Source: G965202665 sp965243835 (GTDB lineage: Bacteria > Actinomycetota > Acidimicrobiia > Spongiisociales > Spongiisociaceae). From it: a stretch of 64,000 nucleotides of DNA. Each line of letters begins with the position of its first letter. Position 1 is the stretch's first letter. The notes beneath the pieces were generated by a model that saw only the letters and a program-made list of their open reading frames with translations, did not search any database and was not told the origin of the DNA. The DNA lies in the NCBI GenBank assembly GCA_965243835.1, contig OZ251578.1, forward strand, positions 1,984,001 to 2,048,000, in the 5' to 3' direction. This document shows, one piece after another, positions 58,765 to 64,000 of this stretch. Both the position numbers and the translations under genes were made by a program.

Positions 58765-60215
58765 TCCTCCTCCTCGGCGCGGGCGAGGATTAGCTGGGAG
58801 GCCAGTTTCGGGTCGGCTTTGCCGCCGGTGCGGCGCATCAGCTGCCCGACGAAGAACCCGACCAGTTTCCGCTCCCCGGCCGCTAAACGGGAGAACTCGG
58901 CGGGGTGCTCGGCCACCGCCTCCTCCAAGGCCTCCCGCAACGCCCCGGCGTCGGAAATCTGCAACAGGTCGCGGGACTCGGCCACTTCCCGGGGCGAACC
59001 CTCCCCCGCTATCACTCCGGCCAGCGCTTCCCGGGCGGCCGAGGAGGAAAGCTCGTCTTCCTCCACCATTTTCAGAAGTTCCGCCAAGCGGGGGGCGGTG
59101 AGGGAAGTTTCCCCAACCGGGACGTCCCCGGCCCGGCGCAGGGCGGCCACCACCTCCCCGGTCACCCAGTGGGCGGCCGTCGCCGCCTCCGCCCCCGCCG
59201 CCGTCGTCCCTTCGAACAGGTCCCGCAGGCCCGGCTCGGACACGGCCAGCAATCCCGCCTGCGCCGAGTCGGCCCCCAGCGACCGGTAGCGGGCCCGGCG
59301 GGCGGCGGGCAACTCCGGGATGCGGGAGGCCGCCTCCTCCACCCACGCCCCGTCCAACCGCAAGGGCGTCAAATCCGGGTCGGGGAAGTAGCGGTAGTCG
59401 GAAGAGCCCTCCTTCGCCCGGCCGCCGCGGGTGACCCCCGCCTGCTCGTCCCAATGGCGGGTTTCCATCAGGACGGGCCGCCCCGCCCGCAACTCGTCCC
59501 CCTGCCGGGCGATCTCGAAAGCCACCGCCCGCTCCAAAGACCGGAAGGAGTTCATGTTTTTGATCTCCACCTTGGTTCCCAGCGGGGCCTGCGGGCCGGG
59601 GCGCACCGACACGTTGGCGTCGAAACGAATGGAACCCTCCTCCAGTTTGGCGTCGGACAGGCCCAGGGACTCCACCAGCAACCGCAACTCTTGGGCGTAG
59701 GCCCGGGCCTGGGCCGCCGAGCGCAGGTCGGGGCGGGTCACGATTTCCACCAGCGGCACCCCGGAACGGTTGAAGTCCAGCAGGGAATAGTCGGCGGAGG
59801 AGATGCGCCCGTCCCCCCCCACATGGGAGGACTTGCCGGTGTCCTCCTCCTGGTGGACGCGCTCGATGCCCACCCGCACCGGATGGTCGCCCTCCACCTC
59901 CAAGAACCCGTCCGCGCACACCGGCAGGTCGAACTGGGAAATCTGGTAGTTCTTGGGCAAGTCGGCGTAGAAATAGTTTTTACGGTGAAAAACGGAATGG
60001 CGGGTTATGGAGCAGTTGAGGGCCAGTCCGATGCGGATGATGCGGTCGATGGCCTCCCGGTTGGGAACCGGCAACGCCCCCGGCAACCCCAGGCACACCG
60101 GGCACACGTTGGTATTGGGCGGAGCGTCGAAGTCGACCGGGCACCCGCAGAACATTTTGGAGGAAGTGGACAACTCCACATGGGTTTCCAAACCGATCAC
60201 CGCCTCCGGGTTCAT
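58761..60215 (-). CDS. gatB: Asp-tRNA(Asn)/Glu-tRNA(Gln) amidotransferase subunit B
   Basis: 484 residues: AVIGLETHVELSTSSKMFCGCP, NTNVCPVCLGLPGALPVPN (zinc cysteines), YFYADLPKNYQISQFDLPVC, EEDTGKSSH, SLLDFNRSGVPLVEIVTRPD, KVEIKNMNSFRSLERAVAFEI, DYRYFPDPDLTPL. C-terminal YqeY-like helical domain ends ILARAEEEE. Transfers ammonia-activated amide formation on misacylated tRNA with GatA. ATG overlaps gatA stop; its own stop overlaps the GHKL ATPase start. Confidence 0.97.
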   Translation of the reverse strand: MNPEAVIGLETHVELSTSSKMFCGCPVDFDAPPNTNVCPVCLGLPGALPVPNREAIDRIIRIGLALNCSITRHSVFHRKNYFYADLPKNYQISQFDLPVCADGFLEVEGDHPVRVGIERVHQEEDTGKSSHVGGDGRISSADYSLLDFNRSGVPLVEIVTRPDLRSAAQARAYAQELRLLVESLGLSDAKLEEGSIRFDANVSVRPGPQAPLGTKVEIKNMNSFRSLERAVAFEIARQGDELRAGRPVLMETRHWDEQAGVTRGGRAKEGSSDYRYFPDPDLTPLRLDGAWVEEAASRIPELPAARRARYRSLGADSAQAGLLAVSEPGLRDLFEGTTAAGAEAATAAHWVTGEVVAALRRAGDVPVGETSLTAPRLAELLKMVEEDELSSSAAREALAGVIAGEGSPREVAESRDLLQISDAGALREALEEAVAEHPAEFSRLAAGERKLVGFFVGQLMRRTGGKADPKLASQLILARAEEEE

Positions 60216-61705
60216 AACTCTCCCTCCGCAAAGCCCCGCTCCGGGTGGTAGGGGGCGGCCGGGTGGAAACCGGCTTGCGCCTCCACCGCCGCCGCCGCCT
60301 GCAGCATCACCGCCTCCCCCAGGGCGGGGGCCATAATCTGGAAACCGATGGGAAGGCCCTCCCCGTCCAGGCCCACCGGGACGTTCACCGCCGGATGACC
60401 GGCCAGGTTGGAAGCCACCGTCATCACGTCGCTCATATACATCGTCATCGGGTCGGCGGTGCGGGAGCCGATCGGAAAGGCGGTGGTGGGACTGGTGGGG
60501 GAAAGCAGCACATCGCAACTTTCATAAGCCCGGTCGAAGTCCCGTCGCACCAGGGTGCGCACCCGTTGCGCCTGGCCGTAGAAGGCGTCGTGGTAACCGG
60601 CGGACAGGGCGAAAGTCCCCAGCAGAATACGGCGGATGACCTCCGGGCCGAACCCCTCGGCCCGGGTGCGGGACATCATTTCGGCCGTGTTGCGCCCCTC
60701 CTCCCGCAGGCCGTAGCGCACCCCGTCGAAGCGGGCCAGGTTGGCCGAGCACTCGGCCGGGGCGATCAGGTAGTAGGCGGACAGGGCCGCGTCTATGGAA
60801 GGCAGTTCCACCTCCCGCAGGTGCGCCCCGGCCGACTCCATGGCGGCAACGGTTTTGGAGAAGGCGGCGCTCACCGCCGGTTCCACCCCCGCTCCGCCCC
60901 GCATGTCCACCACCCCCGCCCGCAGGCCCTCCAAGCCCCGGTCCAACCGGGCGGCCGCCGGCTCCGTCCGGTGCGGATAGGAGGTGGCGTCGTGCGGGTC
61001 GAAACCGCTGACGGCGTCCAGCAGGCAGGCGGCGTCGGACACGGTGCGGGCCAACGGGCCGATCTGGTCCAGGGAAGAAGCGAAGGCGATCAACCCGTAG
61101 CGGCTCACCCGGCCGTAGGTGGGTTTCACCCCCACCAGGCCGCACATGGCGGCCGGCTGGCGGATGGAACCGCCGGTGTCCGACCCCAGCGCCCCCAGAG
61201 CCATTCCCGCCGCCACCGCGGCCGCGCTCCCCCCCGACGAGCCGCCCGGCACCCGATCGGTGCGCCACGGATTGCGGGTGGGGCCGAAGGCGGAGTTTTC
61301 GGTGGAGGACCCCATGGCGAACTCGTCCAGGTTGGTTTTGCCGGTGACCAGCGCCCCCGCCTCCCGCAGACGGCGCACGGCGGCGGCCTCGTAGGGGGGG
61401 AGGTATCCGGCCAGCATTTTGGAAGCGGCGGTGGTTTCCATGCCGACGGTGCACATGTTGTCCTTGACCGCAATCGGAATTCCGTGCAACGGGCCCCGGT
61501 CCCGGCCGCCCGCCAACTCCTCGTCGGCGGCCGCGGCCGCCTCCCGCAGGCCCACCGAGTCCAAAGTCAGATAGGCGTGAATCTGCGCCTCCGTCATATG
61601 GGTGCGGGCCAAAACCCGTTCCGCCAATTCCAGGGCGGTGAGGGAACCGTCCCGCAGGGCCCGCCCGGCGCGGGCGATGTCGGGGATGACGGCGGGGGCG
61701 GTCAA
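60212..61705 (-). CDS. gatA: Asp-tRNA(Asn)/Glu-tRNA(Gln) amidotransferase subunit A
   Basis: 497 residues, amidase-signature family with the Ser-cisSer-Lys triad: Lys in IPIAVKDNM, cis-Ser in PGGSSGGSAAAVAAG, nucleophile Ser in GSDTGGSIRQPAA. Releases ammonia from glutamine for GatB. TTG start at 61703-61705 after GGAGGAGGA, overlapping the gatC stop (TTGA). Confidence 0.97.
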   Translation of the reverse strand: MTAPAVIPDIARAGRALRDGSLTALELAERVLARTHMTEAQIHAYLTLDSVGLREAAAAADEELAGGRDRGPLHGIPIAVKDNMCTVGMETTAASKMLAGYLPPYEAAAVRRLREAGALVTGKTNLDEFAMGSSTENSAFGPTRNPWRTDRVPGGSSGGSAAAVAAGMALGALGSDTGGSIRQPAAMCGLVGVKPTYGRVSRYGLIAFASSLDQIGPLARTVSDAACLLDAVSGFDPHDATSYPHRTEPAAARLDRGLEGLRAGVVDMRGGAGVEPAVSAAFSKTVAAMESAGAHLREVELPSIDAALSAYYLIAPAECSANLARFDGVRYGLREEGRNTAEMMSRTRAEGFGPEVIRRILLGTFALSAGYHDAFYGQAQRVRTLVRRDFDRAYESCDVLLSPTSPTTAFPIGSRTADPMTMYMSDVMTVASNLAGHPAVNVPVGLDGEGLPIGFQIMAPALGEAVMLQAAAAVEAQAGFHPAAPYHPERGFAEGEL

Positions 61706-61998
61706 TCCTCCTCCAAAGCGGGGGGGACCCGGAAAAAGTGGTTTTCGACGGCGGGGGCGGCGGCCAGGACCGTCTCCCGGTCCAGCATCCGCTCCGGGGC
61801 GACCCTGTCTTCGCGCAGGCGGTTGCCCATCTCCATCGGATGGGCGGTGGGCTCCGCCCCGGCGGCGTCCACCGCCGACACCCGGGCCGCATGCTCCAGG
61901 ATGTCGGCGCACTGCCGCCCGTAGCTTTCCAGTTCCTGCGCGGTCAGGTCCAACCGGGCCAGGCGCGCCACATGGGCGATGTCGATGTCAATGGCCAT
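61702..61998 (-). CDS. gatC: Asp-tRNA(Asn)/Glu-tRNA(Gln) amidotransferase subunit C
   Basis: 98 residues: VARLARLDLTAQELESYGRQCADILEHA and PTAHPMEMGNRLREDRVAP, then FFRVPPALEED. Stabilises the GatAB complex. ATG 61996-61998; first gene of the gatCAB-GHKL operon. Confidence 0.95.
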   Translation of the reverse strand: MAIDIDIAHVARLARLDLTAQELESYGRQCADILEHAARVSAVDAAGAEPTAHPMEMGNRLREDRVAPERMLDRETVLAAAPAVENHFFRVPPALEED

Positions 61999-62536
61999 GC
62001 TCCCGATTGTACCAAGGCCGACGGACAGCCCGCCGTTCTCATCCGGGGGCTCCCGGCATCCCCAACCCGCTCGTTTCCGGGCGAGTCGTAGATGGACGGG
62101 GACGTGTTGACGGGTTTGGTTGTTGCCATAGGCGCAAACCTCCTGGCATCACGTTCGGACGATAATGACCGACAACCACCCGGACCGCCAAACGCAACCT
62201 CCTGTTCCAGCACTCCTCAAACGCCACGGGGTCGCACACATAACCACCACCCTCCTGCCCCGGCAAAACGGGAGGCTCTGATCTCCCGCTCTCCTTTTTT
62301 GTTCATCAGCCCCCGGATGGCGCTCCGACTCACCTCCGCCGTTTGGGATGCCGCCCAAACGTTCGACGCCTTCGCGCTTTCCGTCAACAGGCGGGCGTAC
62401 TGCGCCGTGAACTTGCCCTCGAAGGCCGGGTGGGTACGCGCCCGTCGCACTCAAACCGGCGGTGATGCGGTCCGGGCGGGGAGCGGGACGACTCCTTGGC
62501 CGCGCCTGTCGGAACGGCCGGGGTCGGGTCGGCCAT
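61999..62536. other. intergenic stretch, possible degenerate transposase remnant
   Basis: About 540 bases upstream of gatC. On the minus strand a short segment near 62310-62440 (RTHPAFEGKFTAQYARLL, then AAEVSRSAIRGL-like residues) faintly recalls the helix-turn-helix part of ISL3 transposases, but it is too short and broken to be sure. Otherwise nothing recognised. It must also contain the gatC promoter; no clear boxes are seen. Confidence 0.3.
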
Positions 62537-63364
62537 CTACGTCTTGGGATCGGGGAAGTCGGCGGACCGAACGAAGGCCGCGAACTCCGCGGCCGCGGCC
62601 CGCCCCACTATGGCCGCGGCCCGCGCCCGGAGCAGGTCCGCGTCCCCTCCCGCGTAGGGGAGGGCGCGACATAAGGAGGACCAGGCGCGGGGAAACCCAC
62701 GACCCTCGGCGGCGCGGCCTTGCCGTCGCCCCGTTTCGTAGTCGTTCATGAACATGGGGCGGGCGTCCAGAAAGGCGGCCGCTATCGGCGCCCAGTCCTT
62801 GTCCCGACCGGGGAGGAGGAGGGGGGAGCGGCCATCCGGCGAGGATGGCCCCCACCAATTCGCTCGCTCTCAGGCGCTTCCATTCGATGTGGGCGAACCG
62901 GTTGGCCATGGGCGCGGGCAACTCCTGGGCGGTCGGCGCCTGCGACGGGTCGATCCCGGCGGCCGCGAACCGCACCCCCGGCGAGAGCGGGGCGGCATGC
63001 ACCGCCCGGTCCAGTACCAGGCGTAGGCAGACGTGCGTTACCGACTTGGCCGCCAAGTTGAGCTCGTCCAAGAAGACGAGATGCTTTTTGTCGGGGGCGG
63101 CCAGTATCCCGTACAGCCAGTCGGGCTGCGCGTACCAGGTATCGAAACCGCCGCGCTCGCTTTGCCTCTGGTAAGGAAGGCCGAGCAGATCGGTGGGGTC
63201 CAAGACAGGGGGCTTGAGCTCCGTGAGCGCGTAGCCCCGCTCCCCCGCCCAGCGCCGCACCGCCGAAGACTTGCCCGACCCGGGGGGCCCCGCAAAAAGA
63301 CGGGCACGTCGGCGGCGACGCAGGCGTCGAACACTCTTATGTTCAACCGGTAGTCCGGATTCAT
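62537..63364 (-). pseudogene. MoxR-like AAA ATPase with two frameshifts
   Basis: ATG 63362-63364 with GGAGGAAA upstream begins MNPDYRLNIRVFDACVAADVPVFLRGPPG; one base is missing at the GGGGCCCCCC run near 63285, after which GPPGSGKSSAVRRW (Walker A), VFLDELNLAAKSVTHVCLRLVLDRAV (Walker B) and ANRFAHIEWKR follow in another frame. A second shift lies in the C/T-rich run near 62818, leading to DWAPIAAAFLDARPMFMND and the end at 62537. Two single-base faults in homopolymer-like runs mean a decaying gene or sequencing error. The repaired protein would be about 275 residues. Confidence 0.7.
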
Positions 63365-63594
63365 TTTCCTCCTCGCGGCTAACGTAGTGCCGCCACGATA
63401 GAGGGCGGAGGACTTTCCGTCTTTTCGAACTCGCCGACCGGTGCCTGCCCCCGTTCCTCGATGCCCCCACCCCTGGGCCTCCGCCTCCCGGACCCCGCGG
63501 TTCATCAATAAGACCGCCCCAACGAGGCCTCGCCTAAATGGCAAGCACCCCGCCGCCGCCAAACGCGGAGAGACAAACGGGAAAGTGGTCCTGT

Positions 63595-63831
63595 TTAGAG
63601 GGTCGCTATTTTCTCAAAAACGATGGAGATAAACCCGGACGCCAGCGTCCATACCCCCCATAGCTGGCGGCGAGCCCTTCTCTTGGTGTCCGTATAGACG
63701 CTTATCAGAATGTTTTCCCCGCCCTCCTTCGCGCCCAAGAGAGCGTCCAGTATCCTTTTGTTGGCATCTCCGTCGGTGAAAACGGCCTCGCTCCAACTCG
63801 CCTGGTGGATTTCCCTCAGGTCGTAGGCCAT
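63595..63831 (-). CDS. small hypothetical protein
   Basis: 78 residues from ATG 63829-63831: MAYDLREIHQASWSEAVF start, a charged middle and a hydrophobic C-terminal stretch (LWGVWTLASGFISIVF) that may be a membrane helix. No family recognised. A longer reading to 63906 is open but overlaps the next small ORF. Confidence 0.4.
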   Translation of the reverse strand: MAYDLREIHQASWSEAVFTDGDANKRILDALLGAKEGGENILISVYTDTKRRARRQLWGVWTLASGFISIVFEKIATL

Positions 63832-63841
63832 CGCCCAGTAC

Positions 63842-63982
63842 TTACCGGAGACGCTTGGCCTCCGGCGGAGCGGGTTTGGTCTCCGCCCCGGCCCCCGGCG
63901 GGGCATCCTTGTCGGCGGGAGGGCGGGACTCTGCGGTCTCTGTCGCCTCGTTCGCCGGATCGTTTGTTTCGGGAGCGCTCAT
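63842..63982 (-). CDS. small Pro/Glu/Ala-rich ORF
   Basis: 46 residues, ATG 63980-63982 to TAA 63842-63844, with GGAG eight bases upstream. Low-complexity and acidic at first, basic at the end (EAKRLR). May be coupled to the next ORF; could also be chance. Confidence 0.3.
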   Translation of the reverse strand: MSAPETNDPANEATETAESRPPADKDAPPGAGAETKPAPPEAKRLR

Positions 63983-64000
63983 TGCCCCAGCTCCGACAAG

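Noticed and set aside
62451..63470. Single 339-residue protein covering the AAA ATPase
   Set aside because: Walker A and B lie in it, but both ends are out of frame with the family; the repaired gene reads through two shifts.

Overview
The window comes from a high-GC actinobacterium, most likely of the Acidimicrobiia type. Evidence: the actinobacterial order ffh-rpsP-KH-rimM-trmD-rplS-lepB, coenzyme F420 (FO synthase) genes, a DUF222/HNH gene, DUF3052, gatCAB, and a surface protein with leucine-rich repeats and SLH domains of a kind I associate with marine or host-associated Acidimicrobiia. This placement is inference; there is no rRNA gene here. Most operons are tightly packed, with ATGA, GTGA or TTGA stop/start overlaps.

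Layout. 1-8.2 kb: end of an LRR/SLH protein, then a leftward block (YraN-like, membrane molybdopterin oxidoreductase, rdgB, rph, MBL hydrolase, SDR, JAMM protease, pdxH, aminotransferase). 8.3-10.1 kb: an AT-richer AAA-ATPase plus TOPRIM-like pair lying against the 3' end of the tmRNA gene. 10.2-12.0 kb: ssrA, a HATPase pair and four tRNAs (Gly, Pro, Leu, Lys). 12-23 kb: MFS and AlkD-like genes, then the ribosome/SRP operon (ffh, rpsP, khpA, rimM, trmD, rplS, lepB) interrupted by cofG-cofH and an opposed lipoprotein gene. 23.2-27.4 kb: upp, an alkyltransferase-like gene, pyrimidine phosphorylase, etfBA. 27.4-31.2 kb: a toxin-antitoxin-like pair, LigD-type polymerase, DUF3052, HNH gene.

31.2-49.3 kb is the accessory, defence-rich part. 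It starts with a type III restriction-modification system whose mod gene is split by a run of 13 C that puts the start codon out of frame with the methyltransferase, i.e. a likely phase-variable switch in its OFF state. After an MNT nucleotidyltransferase, a D-threonine-aldolase-like gene and a membrane protein comes an island bounded by tRNA-Glu(CTC), with a tandem array of tRNA-Glu 3' fragments, and tRNA-Glu(TTC). It holds two paralogous AT-rich AAA-ATPase/PIN-nuclease modules on either side of a giant SF1 helicase-nuclease, a dead ISL3-like transposase and a Schlafen-AlbA_2 protein.

49.3-64 kb: gltX, FAH hydrolase, ilvE and pgpA; then a three-gene leftward operon (GHKL/HSP90-like ATPase with a long Gly-Pro linker plus two unrecognised proteins) translationally coupled to the end of gatCAB. 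Its last gene is followed by two degenerate tandem copies of its own 3' end (unit about 640 bp). The window ends with a frameshifted AAA-ATPase gene and small unknown ORFs.

Most promising for new biology: the poly-C switch in mod, the twin AAA-PIN modules, the GHKL operon with 3'-end cassettes, and the cofH with a large unexplained N-terminal region starting directly after the cofG stop codon.
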